Shown here in pieces: positions 10,310 to 21,449 of a DNA stretch of 23,534 nt. Location of the stretch: the NCBI GenBank assembly GCA_000934455.1, contig KN884080.1:5495-29028 (forward strand). Reading direction: 5' to 3'. The notes below the pieces were generated by a model. That model was not told where the DNA came from. It was given only the letters and a program-made list of their open reading frames with translations, and did not search any database. The first letter of the stretch is position 1, and every line of letters starts with the position of its first letter. Source of the DNA: Apostichopus parvimensis (taxonomy: Eukaryota > Echinodermata > Holothuroidea > Aspidochirotida > Stichopodidae). The position numbers and the translations under genes were made by a program.

Positions 10310-11475
10310 GTTTATGTTCATTTAATTTCGGGGCAAATGTTCATCATAGCACATACAACAGTCGTAACAACAGTCCGTTTAGCCGACCCTGTACTTTACT
10401 GTAGCTGCCCTTGCATATTTGTCTTTGTAGCAGGCTCCCTGGTATTCACTGGTTATGCTCATTTTCTTCGTTTTCTCCGGTATTAGGAGAAGTTGGTCTT
10501 CCATTAAATAAAGCTGCCTATTACGTCATAAGCAAATAAGTAAATTGAGCAAACATTATTGGATACCCTGCAAGTAACTACGATATCTGGATATGTTGTC
10601 ACAGTTACGTGACCGTTCATGATTAGTGAATTATTTGTCCTTTAACCAGATTTAGCCAATTTGTGTCCCATAAATTTAGTGTCATATATATTTGTTTGTT
10701 AAATAACTTACTTTAATCTTCCCTGGTGGACTGAAGTAACACTATGTGTTCAAGTCCTTCTCATTCCTTGAACGGTCAAGTTTGCTTCCAGCAGATTATA
10801 GCAAAAACAACACAAAGTACAGAAGTACACTTTTGCTACTCTTTCTTCTAAGTTCAATCTTACTCAGTTATGAACTCAAATTTATCAGGTGAATGTTCCT
10901 GCGACGGTTCCACGTACACTAATGTGTATAAGACATTAAATACCTGTAGTTTCTAGGTCAGAAATGAGATTGAACTGGTAGTGTAACGGATGGTGACCCA
11001 TGCGAAGCAGCGCGATTCAACATTGTTGTTATTTGTATGGGTTTAAAATCATACCAGAAACTGGTTTTTATTGCCTATTATTTGTGTGTGGAGTGTATAG
11101 ATAAACGAAATTGCTTGTATAACATCCCACTCACCGTTTTCCAGAGTGCAAATGCTGGATATTTTGGCGATTGATATAAAGGAAGAAAGATGTGATAGGT
11201 TTATTGATAAAATGAAAGAAAATTGAAGACTATTTTGTAATTTGTGAACATATTATATTGGAATAAGCTGTAGAAGAAGATCTTGCAAATATGTTTATTT
11301 AGTGACACCAGATTCGCTCTGTGGAGTAAATCTTTATCGATGATTCGGTGGAGCTGTGATTAAATCACTTCCCACGCACATTTACACAACAAGACCATAA
11401 TACCAGTTAGTGTGTGGGGGCAATTATCCTACTGCTTGGGTCTGTTGTCTAGATACCATGGTAACCAAATAACTA
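10310..11475. repeat. Dispersed repeat, copy B
   Basis: The segment is collinear with copy A from about 8280. It shares the tcgtaaca block, cattaaataaagctgc, the tggatacc...tatgttgt block, and caagtttg followed by agcagatt. It also appears to share the X-box-like word at 11452-11465 against 9506-9519, although homology between about 10830 and 11440 is weak. The open frame at 10214-10486 overlaps its start and is not supported as coding. Confidence 0.6.
11452..11465 (-). promoter_or_regulatory. X-box-like motif within repeat copy B
   Basis: This is identical to the motif at 9506-9519 (GATACCATGGTAAC) and sits at a collinear place in the duplicated segment. Functional meaning is doubtful. Confidence 0.25.
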
Positions 11476-13675
11476 GACACGTAGTTGTGACGCTGTATAC
11501 GAACACAATGGTGAAAAAGATCACGCACAAGAATCTGATTTTTTTTTTGGCAAGATACTGCGTCACGGCTATATATACGCTTAGCCTTTACCGTATGTTG
11601 CTTTCTGCATTTTGTTAAAAGCATCTTAGATGTGCAGTAGACTCTCCTTTGGGGAAGCTGGATGATCCGTTTACAGCAATGGTTGGATGACAATATTAAC
11701 TTAACGGATGTAACATGTACATAGCTGGTTTCGTTAACAGTATCGACTTAATTGCCATCAAATAGCACTCAATAGCTTTCATCAGTTTGATGAATTATTA
11801 TAACTTTGATAGATGCTTGAACTCATGTGAAACCTGGTTGCTTTTTAACCAGCATCGGAACTTAAATCAGAACTATTACACATGTCATAACATAATAATA
11901 GCCTCACCTTCTTATACATGTACGAATTGGGGCTGAAGTTGTTTCTATTCTCATCGCTTGCTGAGGCTACTTACAAGCGGTCAGATTCATAGTTCCTACT
12001 ATAATATTGCTATACCGTTGTTCAAATAACATGTACACTTAGAGTTTCCGTAAGAAATATATAACTCGAACCTATTACAAAAAGAAAGCCGCATATATTT
12101 TTCATTTCATTTCCGTTATCACCAGTATAAATATGCAATATTTAAAAACAGGAGAATCAAAGACTTAGACATATTAAAATATGTACATTAATAGGAACTT
12201 AAAGATAAGAAATTAAAAAGTATATACTTGAAAACTTATGTTACTAAAAATAATCTACAAAAGGGATTCAAGTCATTCTGTTTGAATAAAACTTAACAGC
12301 AAAGCAAAGAAAAACAAAACTGAAGGGCTTTATTCCAAAATTTGGGGCCAGATATTAGGATTGTATAAGTTCCTATTGGCTTTAACTAAAATACCCTTAG
12401 GTGCAGGATACAGTGGATGTTCCATACAAATAGTTCAAGTCTTCTCAATATAATAGGAATAGTCCAATCAAGACGCTTAAAGGAATAATTAGTTAACGGA
12501 AGATCTGTAAATGATGCAGATTAAAATTTTGATAATTTTTAATCTGATTTAAGGTTTTTTGATACATCGTTATTGATGATAGAATCATCCCTCGCGATGA
12601 AAATGGTATAAGTAATGCTATAACTGAAACATCACCTTTGACGATGCCATAAGAGGGATTTGTCTGAAATACAGACTAAGCTGATTTACAGATATGACTG
12701 TCTGGTATAACAGACAACACATATTCATATAGTGTGTTGCTACATGTATGCTGTTGAATTCGCTACGGACTAAGATATGTTTGGTTATATGGATGAAAGT
12801 GCTACAGTATGCATAGCTATAGAGACTTCAAACTAGTCTTGGTGATTTTCTAACTTTAAGATATTGACATAAAGATTCAGTTGATTTTTTAAATGCATTG
12901 TTTTAAACTGTGACATACCAGTGAGCTATGAGACATTATTATGGAATATAGGACACGGTAGGACAGCGTTAATCTAGGATGTGATCTTAAATTTACCGAC
13001 ATTCTTGAAACGGGCGCAATGTAACATGTTGTCAAGTGTCTACTTCCTGTCAGACTCACAGTATACGTTAAAAATCCCTTTGAGGATATAACGAAGTTTT
13101 CATCACTATTTTATCATGATCCTAAGCTTTGTATGTTTTTCAACTTTCTGTTGGTGCTAGAAAACTACTTTCACTACTTACATATTTTATGATAACACTG
13201 TCCCTACTCATCTCTTTCAACGCCCTTTCATCAGATTTTGAAACATATGCATGTCTTTCTAAAGCAGCCATATATGTTGTTGTAATATATTATTAATTTA
13301 CACATGAAACGAAACCGTAAACGTTTAGATAGATGTATGTACATTAATGAAGTGGTAACGCATGTAATCATACCTCGTTCTGTAGGACATTATTCTAATT
13401 AAGTAAACTTGAACCCAATTAAAGAAAATCGGTCATAAAAATCCATGTACTGCCTAATTATCGTACAGCATACTTTCTCTGGTTTGATTTTTTATATATA
13501 AATGAACATATCAAAGATGAAAACGACTTTCTGAGAGATTTTAATGGGGGGGGGGGGCTAGGTGGTTCCATACTGTGGTACCGATACTAATATTTAGTTT
13601 TCAAACGACGAGGAGTTATTTGTCCAGGATGTTTGTATCGTACAATACAACGTATTCGTCAGAAACCCTTGTGAC
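11476..13675. other. Intron 3, long gene-free stretch
   Basis: The sequence is AT-rich. I found no exon with matching splice sites, no RNA gene and no clear repeat array. A short hairpin (caacaca to tgtgttg) lies near 12714-12738 and a G run at 13546-13557. Open frames at 11412-11693 on both strands overlap each other and show no recognisable sequence. Confidence 0.45.
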
Positions 13676-14456
13676 GAGGTATGGTACAAATAACTTGAGG
13701 TATGGTACAAATAACACGAGGTATGGTACAAATAACATGAGGTAGGGTATAAATAACATGAGGTATGATACTAATAACTTGATGTATGGTACAAAAAGCA
13801 TGAGGTTTGGTATAACTAACATGAAGTATGGTACAAATAACACGAGGTATGGTATCAATAACATGATGTATGGTACTAATAACATGAGGTACGGTACAAA
13901 TAACATGAGGTATGGTACAAATAACATGAGGTATGGATCAAATAACATGAGGTATGATACTAATAACATGAGGTATGGTACAAATAACATGATATATGGT
14001 ACATATAACACGAGGTATGGTACAAATAACATGAGGTATGGTACACATACCATGAGGTATGGTACAAATAACATGAGGTATGATACTAATAACATGAGGT
14101 ATGATACTAATAACTTGATGTATGGTATCAATAACCTGATGTATGGTACAAATAACATGAGGTATGGTATAACTAACATGAGGTATGGTACAAATAACAT
14201 GAGGTATGATACTAATAACTTGATGTATGGTACAAATAACATAAGGGAAGGTACAAATAACATGAGGTATGGTACAAATAACTTGAGGTATGGTACATAT
14301 AACATGAGGTATGGTGCAAATAACATGAGGTTTGGTACATATAACATGAGGTATGGTGCAAATAACATGAGGTATGGTATCAATAACATTAGGTATGGTA
14401 CAAATAACATGAGGTATGGTACAGAGGTACAAATAACATGAGGTATGGTATAAATA
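13676..14456. repeat. 21-bp minisatellite, about 37 copies, open on both strands
   Basis: The unit is 21 bp (aggtatggtacaaataac followed by atg). Because 21 is seven codons, several frames stay open. The plus strand reads repeated MRYGTNN heptads over 13758-14441. The minus strand reads MLFVPYL heptads over 13616-14410 and ICTIPHV heptads over 13938-14432. Variant units recur in blocks: D-type, L-type and ITN-type heptads follow one another both near 13758-13830 and near 14098-14190, suggesting higher-order duplication. An 8-bp irregularity near 14421 breaks the register. No start context, splice site or tail supports translation, so I call it a repeat rather than a gene. Confidence 0.88.
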
Positions 14457-14824
14457 AATGAAACTAAATGAAGTATCCCTTCCTCACTCGTATTCCAGCA
14501 CTCTCGTCATATTTCCTAATTATTGTTGTCCTTCTTTCTTTGCATGTAGACCCCTATATGCTCTCCTTATAAAAGTAATTGTCTTGTGAATCAATAAAAA
14601 TTCTCAATTTTAAAGTAGAGAATATTCAGGCAGATAAATCCTTATAAAACAAAATGAATCTATCGTGCTTGCAATGTCTCTCTTTCCCACCTTCTAAGTA
14701 AAAAATGTTTTATTGGTAAAAATATCGATGCATAATTTTCATCTCTAGAATCTTTATGTTGTGGCGTCACTGTACGCAGTAGTACAACAGGCAGTAATTG
14801 TTACTCGGTTCTCATAGTTTTAGT
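14457..14824. other. Intron 3, between the minisatellite and repeat copy C
   Basis: I see no gene or structured element in this stretch. Confidence 0.45.
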
Positions 14825-15480
14825 TGTAATGGGATTTGAGGGATGTCTAATGATTATATGTCATTATTTATTTAGGTGAATGTATATATACGTGGCTGAC
14901 ATAAATGTGTGGGTCCAAGCAGGCTTATATATGAAACGGCAGATCTGGGTTTAACTTGAAACAAAGAAACAAGTGTATTTTTTTAGGTAGTTTTCATCAA
15001 GTAGATGTACTTTAACATTCAAGGAAAATTAAAGTAGTTGACTTCATTAAAGGTCAACTTAAAGGTGTTAAATTTAAGAATTTTATTTAACTTTCAAGAA
15101 ACGTCTTGTTTTACCACCCTCTGTATGTACAATATTATGAATAAGCAGAAGCATTATGATACAACAAATGGCAACGGTGAATCTGAACTAATAATGGTTT
15201 AAAATATTTGCATTATTTCTTTCGTCTTTTTAATAACTAATAATGTGTATAATGTAGGGTCTTGAAGGAGCCTGGGCCAGATAGGGGGAGGGGTGGGGTG
15301 TTCAAAGTAACTTAAGGTAACTTAAAGTAAGTAAGGTAATGTAGTTGATTTTTATACAATTACCACCCGGCAAATTAATAATTATATTCAAGCGCTGAAA
15401 ATAACATAATGCAACAACCGGGCCTTGTATCCTCACATGGTTCCTATTGTTATTAGTACTCTTTCATCAGAACCATTCAA
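14825..15480. repeat. Dispersed repeat, copy C (partial)
   Basis: This matches the second half of copy A. It shares ggatttga(a/g)ggat at the left, ctgacata followed by ggtccaagcaggctta (14897-14925 against 9193-9225), a G-rich patch (15283-15299 against 9391-9403), and a block of caac followed by cttattgttagta-like sequence near 15410-15460 against 9765-9810. Between them lies a small run of aaggtaactt-like words (15305-15340). Confidence 0.5.
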
Positions 15481-15539
15481 TATGTCTGTATGTTATAGTA
15501 TAAGAAACACTCTGATGTAGTAGAGTCAAATTATTCCTT

Positions 15540-15650
15540 ATCCCGAGCCAAGTCCGAGACCACTTGGTTCGAGTATGACACTCGAGTCCGAACAGAGTTT
15601 TCTAGAGTATATGAGCAACCCAAACCAAGTCCGAGTCCAGCTTATAGAGA
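15540..15650. repeat. Degenerate gagtcc-type simple repeat
   Basis: The words aagtccgag, cgagtccgaac, aagtccgag and agtcc recur with drift, as in a decayed hexamer array. A small stem, cgagt with actcg (15571-15585), lies inside. The minus-strand open frame covering this area is a by-product. Confidence 0.45.
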
Positions 15651-16190
15651 CACAGCAATGACGAGTACACGCGGTTTCTGCAAATACTAGTCTAATAGAC
15701 ACACATGGAGTATCGGTGACATACACCTTCTCTAAATATTCCTTAATTTACAGACCGTCGCTCCCTGGTCTAAATGTTCCTTGCCTAACGTTAAACAGAG
15801 AGAGTCAATTTTTGGAAAACTGATTATGTGCGCATGTGAAAACTTCCAATTAAACATACACATATCCGGGTGAAATTTAGAAAGAAACAATCTGTGCAGG
15901 TTTTATTATATTTCATGATTTTTGTATTCAATGTTAACAGATCTACACTAGTCTGTTTAATTCTCCCCTTGCGTTTCTTATTGTATGTGTTCATCATACA
16001 ACTAAATTTTCCAAACTTTCATGGATATTACACGATCAACAATACGATAGAAACAGAATATCTAAGACGAAGGGGGAGGGGGTAACCAATATGATGCTTT
16101 AATTTTGCCATTACATCGATCAAACCACGATGTGCTGGGGTCTATCTTTGAATACTACCCTCTTTTCCCTTCTCATGGAAGTTCATCTTA
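15651..16190. other. Intron 3, before the CRE array
   Basis: No gene is seen. The plus-strand open frame at 15870-16085 has no splice edges and no recognisable motif. Confidence 0.45.
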
Positions 16191-16297
16191 TGACGTCACT
16201 CAGTGTTTAATGACGTCACTTAGTATTTGATGACGTCACTCAGTGTTTAGTGACGTCACTCGGTGTTTCATGACGTCACTCAGTGTTTGATGACGGG
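16191..16297. promoter_or_regulatory. Five tandem perfect CREs in a 20-bp repeat
   Basis: Five exact 20-bp periods start at 16191, 16211, 16231, 16251 and 16271, followed by a broken sixth (tgacggg). Each begins with TGACGTCACT, containing the full CREB/ATF palindrome. The ten core positions are identical in all five. At least six substitutions fall in the other ten positions (cagtgtttga type). The array lies in intron 3, ending about 270 bp before the 36-nt exon 4. A 20-bp period puts successive sites about two helical turns apart, on the same face of DNA. Enhancer or internal promoter function is an inference. Confidence 0.75.
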
Positions 16298-16569
16298 TTT
16301 AAAACTAACTATGTCTTCCCTTTAAAGTTGATGTTTATATTAATGTTATTAAGTTCGTGCATCTTACATTGACGAGTCTGTCCCCTATATTGACTTTAGT
16401 GTGTTCAATGCAGATGTGCGTTTACCTGCCAGGAATAGTTTACTGTGATATTTGTGGAGATATATCATTGTAACTTATATATATATGTATATGTCTTGCT
16501 TCGCCAAATTATATTTTCCTGAAATTCAATTTCAAAATCTCATGAATATAATATTTCTCTTCCTTTCAG

Positions 16570-16605
16570 GCCTGTGACGATGAGGGCAATCTACCAGGAG
16601 AAGAG
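16570..16605 (+). CDS. Coding exon 4 (36-nt micro-exon) of the 90-residue protein
   Basis: This 36-bp exon encodes exactly 12 residues, ACDDEGNLPGEE, in phase 0 on both sides. It could therefore be skipped without changing frame. The acceptor is strong (atatttctcttcctttcag) and the donor is GAAGAG|gtaaga. It supplies the acidic part of the protein, five Asp/Glu in twelve residues, and its only cysteine. The residues just before it are basic. Confidence 0.75.
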
Positions 16606-16732
16606 GTAAGAGAGACATAGATTCATGGTCATGTTAATTAGTAACAGTAACGGTAAAAACAGACAAAGAGGTATTAATTAATGTGAAACAAAGAAATAGG
16701 ACAAAAGAGTATTATACTTTGTTTCTCATCAG

Positions 16733-16923
16733 GGAGGAGAGATTTATAATTGTCTTCTATCGAACAGGGAAGTTAGAAAGGCCAGTTACAGGTCTATACC
16801 TCGTAATGATGATAGCACTGTTCTCAATGTCAAGCTTAGATGCGGCCTAAATAATCTTCCTCCCGCACACACTGTCAAAGAAATGCTAAACAAAGAAACG
16901 AATAGACCTTTAAATACTACAAG
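16733..16923 (+). CDS. Candidate cassette exon or decayed coding fragment
   Basis: The segment sits between a good acceptor (gtttctcatcag, ending 16732) and a usable donor (ACAAG|gttagt). One frame is open throughout, 63 codons plus two bases, beginning GGEIYNCLLSNREVRKASYR. The residues look protein-like but I recognise no family. Its start phase matches exon 4, 127 bp upstream. Its end phase (2) would shift the frame of exon 5, giving a different C-terminus. Open frames of this size are not rare in this window, so it may be chance. No ATG is needed if it is an internal exon. Confidence 0.22.
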
Positions 16924-19900
16924 GTTAGTCCGATGTTATGGTGTGGTGAAAGTCTCACACCAAATTGGAATTTAATATTTGAACATTTCAGCTGTCCAGG
17001 CATGGTTGACTGTAAAAGGAAAGGGAAGGTGTAACCATTTTCTGTATACACAGAAAAGGCTAACTCTAGAAGTCTATACTCAAATCTCCCAGAAATCTCT
17101 ATTCCGGTATTCGTTGATGATATAAAATCATTAGAATCATTCTTTGATGTCGGGGAGGGGTTGGGGATGGTTAAGGAGGAGATAAGCTTCTCACAGAAAT
17201 TTGGTAAACAATACAATAAAGTTTGCATGTAAGCATCATCACATACCCGTCAAACAGCAACACATTAATTAATGAAATTGAAGAGATAAACTGGTCCTCT
17301 CTGTTGGTAACGTGAGTATCAGTGAGTCTAGGAGCAAGATGATTATTTTGGGTTGTGTGGGTATCCGTTGGGTTATAGCATCATTATTATTCATTGTGAT
17401 ACGAGAGCGTACACTGTGACATAAAATGACTAACTTGGTGTAGAAACCATTCACTGTGGAATGTGAGCATACCAAGCTGTTGTTATACCAAATATAAGGA
17501 AACTAGAAACAATATAAAAAAAATAATGTTGTAGTATCTGAGGAATCACGTGCATCAGGTAAGTTACAATGAGGGTATCTTTAGACCAAACTGATATGGT
17601 AGCAACGGCGTAGGTATTTAATAAAGATGAACCTATACGTGGATCTGAGGTGACTCCTCAACATTTACAACAAAAATCAAACGAATAAACACAATAATTG
17701 GGCAATATGCTTAAATAAATGTATATGTGTCAGCCCAGAGCGGCGAGTAATACACGTAAATTAGAGAAGATTATTCTCAAATTTGATTTATTACCAGCAC
17801 AACCTGATACTATTAGTATTTAACCGTGTAATCGGCCAATTTTTAAACTACTTTAGCAACAAATATATTACTAGTCAAATTGAGATATAAGGCATCATTC
17901 TATATATTTTCAAATACATAATACTCCAGTTTGAAATATTCAATGTAAACATTACTTTTAAACATGTTGCCTACATACATGTACAAACAGATGGCGCACG
18001 TAACACCAAATCAGAAGGTCATGTTTTTCTTTTTACTTAAATTTGTGTAATTATATGTTATGACACCTGACTAGTCCAGCTAACAAACAATGTTCTTATG
18101 AATGTTTAGTATCAAATTATGTCTTCTTTTTCCAGAATTATCATAAGAGCTGTTTTCAAGGCATGTCATATCTAAATTACTGAGACCCTGCTAATGTTTA
18201 GTTAGCTCACACCTACAACTAGTATTGTTTAGGCGTAGTGGTAATAACGAATACTGGGTTTGTATAGTCACCATGCAGAAGACGGATGAGTTGACGTGAT
18301 GAAGTATTTCTGTTGAAAGGCAGACAAAATAGCAGCTTGTATAGTTCCATTGTTTAAAGGCCTAGGGAGGGCGGATTCGTCCTAGTGAATAATTAAAATT
18401 TAAAATATGTCATCCAAAGTTGGATGCATATGTATATCACCCCCACCCCGCACCCCATGGACGTCTATTAAACGTCACTAAAACATCAACAATGTGTTCA
18501 TATACAGCGGCCATTTTCACCCCTCAACGTCCGTATTGCTTTTCGTTTTGAATTAAGAATCGTTACACTGATAATGTACAGAGAAACTAACAGTATAGTT
18601 AGAACTAAAAAGTAGTTAATTCGTGTTTCATGAGACATTCATTAAGTTCCCTTCAGAATAGAGACATCATAATATCAATACACATGCCTTCCATCGTTTT
18701 TTTATTATTATTATTTTTGCAACTCCTATGGGGAACGTTGGATTCATGTCCATTTCAAGGTAAAAACAAGTAGAGCGAAAATGAGCAATTAAAATAAATC
18801 TGTCAAATAAGTTGCAACACGTGACATCAACCTGCTTCAAGTTCTTATTTCCTAAAATTTTCAATTATTTGATATCTCGCTGTTAGCAAAACTATGTTAG
18901 ACGTCTCATTATTCCATTTCGTTTCCCTATTTTCGGTACCACGTTTATGGAATCTCCGACTCTTTCCTCATGTATACTTTTATGTTGATATACCTAATAG
19001 CATATTTGTAAGAAATGATCAAGGTCTTATAAGAATGGATTCTGGGTTTAATTTCTTCTTTTTCCAGGGTTTTGAGTTTGATCCTCTTTGGCTCCAAACA
19101 ATTATGTATAGGGTATAATACATGAATATTAGTAATCGTTACTCTTGACTAAAAAGTAATACCATGGTCTTTCCCCAATTTCTCTCTCAAAAACAAAATC
19201 AAGCTCGAATAAAAAATCGAACTCTAGCCTTACTGTTACTATAGGCCTAGAACCTGCAAACTAACAGGTTCCCAGACATTGGTACTATGGTAACCACAAA
19301 TGCCCGTATGCTGCGGAAGAGGATGTGAGTGTATTATTATCGCGCATAATTTTACAAAACAGTGAGAGGAATTACTTTCGCATTAGGGTCCCGGGAATAC
19401 ATAAAACAATAGCCATTGCAGGAGTTTTACGACTTCGTATAGGCAATATGTCCCCGGGTCCAACAATGCCTATGACCAGGTCTTTAAGCGTGCTCTTACA
19501 CCATGTGAACACACAGTGCAGCACTTTCAGCACCACTGAATATTGGTATGAGTCTAACCTCCTCCCCTACCCACTACCCCACCTTCCCCCATCTCTAACT
19601 TTGGGCAATGAGCCGCGTTATCTAGACTGGTTTTTATATCACCATCGACCTCAAATCTGAATGACTTATCCGTGATAAAATTTTAGTTTTGGAGAACAAG
19701 GTAAAGCTAGCAAATACAAAGAAGAAACAAGACGACGGTGTATTTAACACCATAATATGTATTAATAATTAAAGTCTGAATTGTTAATATTCCTCCACTG
19801 AAAGTAAAAGCTGCTAATCATAACACAAGTTACACCGTTACAAAACATGAGAGTAGACCCCGGTCCAGCATGGTCATTTCACATTTATACAAAACATTTG

Positions 19901-20118
19901 ATCCAATGGGTTTCAAACAGCTGAACATTTATCAACCACATGAATATATCAAGCTCAGTTTACCTTCAAAAAAAGACTAAAAGGAAGGGTAAGTGACATG
20001 AATATAAGTTATGTAACGATTATATCAAAGTTAGTAGGAATTGTCGGACTTCATAATGAGTAGAATGTTAGTCCCTGTAGCCCATTAAAAATGGCGACTC
20101 TAGATGACGAGACCAGTG
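16924..20118. other. Intron 4, long gene-free stretch
   Basis: No exon is firmly supported. Overlapping open stretches on both strands lie at 16917-17228 and 17269-17475 but have conflicting frames. A weak X-box-like word, gtactatggtaac, lies at 19282-19294. A C-rich patch sits near 19558-19595. The open frames at 18894-19118 and 19325-19660 have no supporting features. Confidence 0.45.
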
Positions 20119-20425
20119 TAACACCCGATATAAACAGAGAACACAGTAAATACTGCAAATCATTTGTACCACACTAAAACTAAATCGTGCTATAAATCGG
20201 TAGCGTGTTCTATTATGATTACAGTAAGAACTCAGGATATGTATAATCCCAACAAATCTAGTTTATTTGTTAGGATTACACATATCCTCGGTTCTTACTG
20301 AAATCGTAATAGCAAATGCTACCAATTTATCAGATTTATCAGCACGATCCAGTTTTTACTCTGGAAATAAACTTTACATTTAACAGTAGTTACTGTAATC
20401 TCTGTGTGAATCGGTTTGGTGTTAA
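20119..20425. mobile_element. Foldback (inverted-repeat) element
   Basis: The left arm (from taacacc at 20119) and right arm (to ggtgtta at 20425) are imperfect inverted repeats of about 130-155 bp meeting near 20261. Matching pairs include agtaagaactcaggatatgt with acatatcctcggttcttact, aatcccaacaaat with atttgttaggatt, and atcgtgct with agcacgat. The right arm is longer by an internal gattta-type duplication near 20327-20341. The interior has no gene. This fits a foldback MITE, whose transcript would form a long hairpin. Target-site duplications were not identified. Confidence 0.75.
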
Positions 20426-20833
20426 AACATGACGGGACATTTCACTAGGTAATAATGTGATAGTGCATTGGGTTATATTGGTTCAGTCATAGTGATATGA
20501 AGGAGAAATCCCTTGAATAGGTCCTTTATTGTTACCAGCAGGGAAGATGATGGAGTGTGGAGATGAGTGAACTGATTCTTGTACAGTAATCCTGTTTTAC
20601 ACATAAATCACTTTTATTTATTGGGAGAGGATTGTATCTTTGTGCAATGAGTCAATATTTGTTGACATTTACTATTCATATACTTATTGTCACTATTTTA
20701 ATAAAACAGTCGAACTTCATAGAATCCAACTTTCACAAATTAGTCTTTTCAAGCATGGAATCAAGGCGACCACAGCATTAGTGACCTTGGTTTCATGGAT
20801 CTGGCCTTCATGTGTATAACACGTTCAGCCAGT
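20426..20833. other. Intron 4, between the two elements
   Basis: No gene or repeat is recognised here. Confidence 0.4.
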
Positions 20834-21179
20834 GGCGTAGGAAGGTACTTTTGAGTGGGGGGAGGGGGCTGAAGACTGATGGCCGGCCTGGGGGAGGGGT
20901 CTAAGGGGAGGGAATTTTTTTGCATTTCCAGGTGGCCTCAGATGCAATTTGGTGCAATATAGCACACTTCAACACCCACTCCATTTTGTAAATAATTTTG
21001 CATTTTCACCTGGCCTTAGATGCAATTTGGTGCTCCAAATGAGATTTTTTTTCTCATTTGGAAATGAAAAAGGGGTTTTCTGACTTGGGAGCGGGGGGGG
21101 GGGGCGGAATGATACTTCCGCCCCCCCATATTTTTCACTGGGGGGCTGGAGCCCCCCCAGCACCCCCGGTTCCTACGCC
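20834..21179. mobile_element. GC-rich MITE-like element with ggcgtaggaa inverted ends
   Basis: The ends ggcgtaggaa (20834-20843) and ttcctacgcc (21170-21179) are perfect inverted 10-mers. Inside are a G-rich left part, a 35-bp block repeated 78 bp apart (about 20920-20954 and 20998-21033, with gatgcaatttggtgc), a perfect 10-bp stem ccaaatgaga/tctcatttgg around a T loop (21035-21061), and a near-palindrome ggggggctggagcccccc (21140-21157). No intact protein is present; the minus-strand open frame at 20969-21163 lies within repeat sequence. The size and structure fit a non-autonomous DNA element. The sequence style is familiar from marine invertebrate genomes, but I could not check that here. 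Confidence 0.7.
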
Positions 21180-21449
21180 CTTGCAGGATGCACCGGTTAG
21201 AAATCCCAAAAATGATAGCTAAAATAATAATAAACAGGACAAAGATTGTCTAAACATTTGAAAACATGTAAATGAATTCAAAAAGGAGGGAAATTATGTT
21301 TGTAGTATCATTAATCCATTATGTTTAAGATAACGCTTCCTATATGGCTGTTTATGACGAATATTTACAACAATCGAATTGTCATGCATTGTCTTTGTTA
21401 CTGTGTTATCTTATACATATTCATTATTTATACTTTTCCTCTTGTTTAG

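Noticed and set aside
8247-10486. Similar open frames at 8247-8471 and 10214-10486 sharing a TVRL-DP pattern
   Set aside because: They lie in duplicated repeats. The differences between copies fall at codon positions that change residues, and the similarity fades after about 20 residues, so a shared frame is explained by duplication.
13616-14410. 264-residue minus-strand heptad protein
   Set aside because: It is produced by a 21-bp minisatellite whose length is a multiple of three, and other frames of the array are equally open.
16917-17475. Long open stretches on both strands (103-residue minus frame, 65-codon plus frame at 17035-17229, minus frame at 17269-17475)
   Set aside because: Frames conflict on opposite strands and none has matching splice phases. 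A fleeting resemblance to a Cys-loop receptor or reverse transcriptase segment was too weak to keep.
18894-19118. Open frame containing VPRLWN, reminiscent of LINE reverse transcriptase C-termini
   Set aside because: Only a few residues match and the rest does not follow the family pattern.
19325-19660. 111-residue plus-strand open frame
   Set aside because: It begins at GTG rather than ATG, has no splice signals and no recognisable domain, and includes a C-rich low-complexity stretch.
20969-21163. 64-residue minus-strand open frame
   Set aside because: It lies entirely inside the MITE-like element and reflects its G/C runs.
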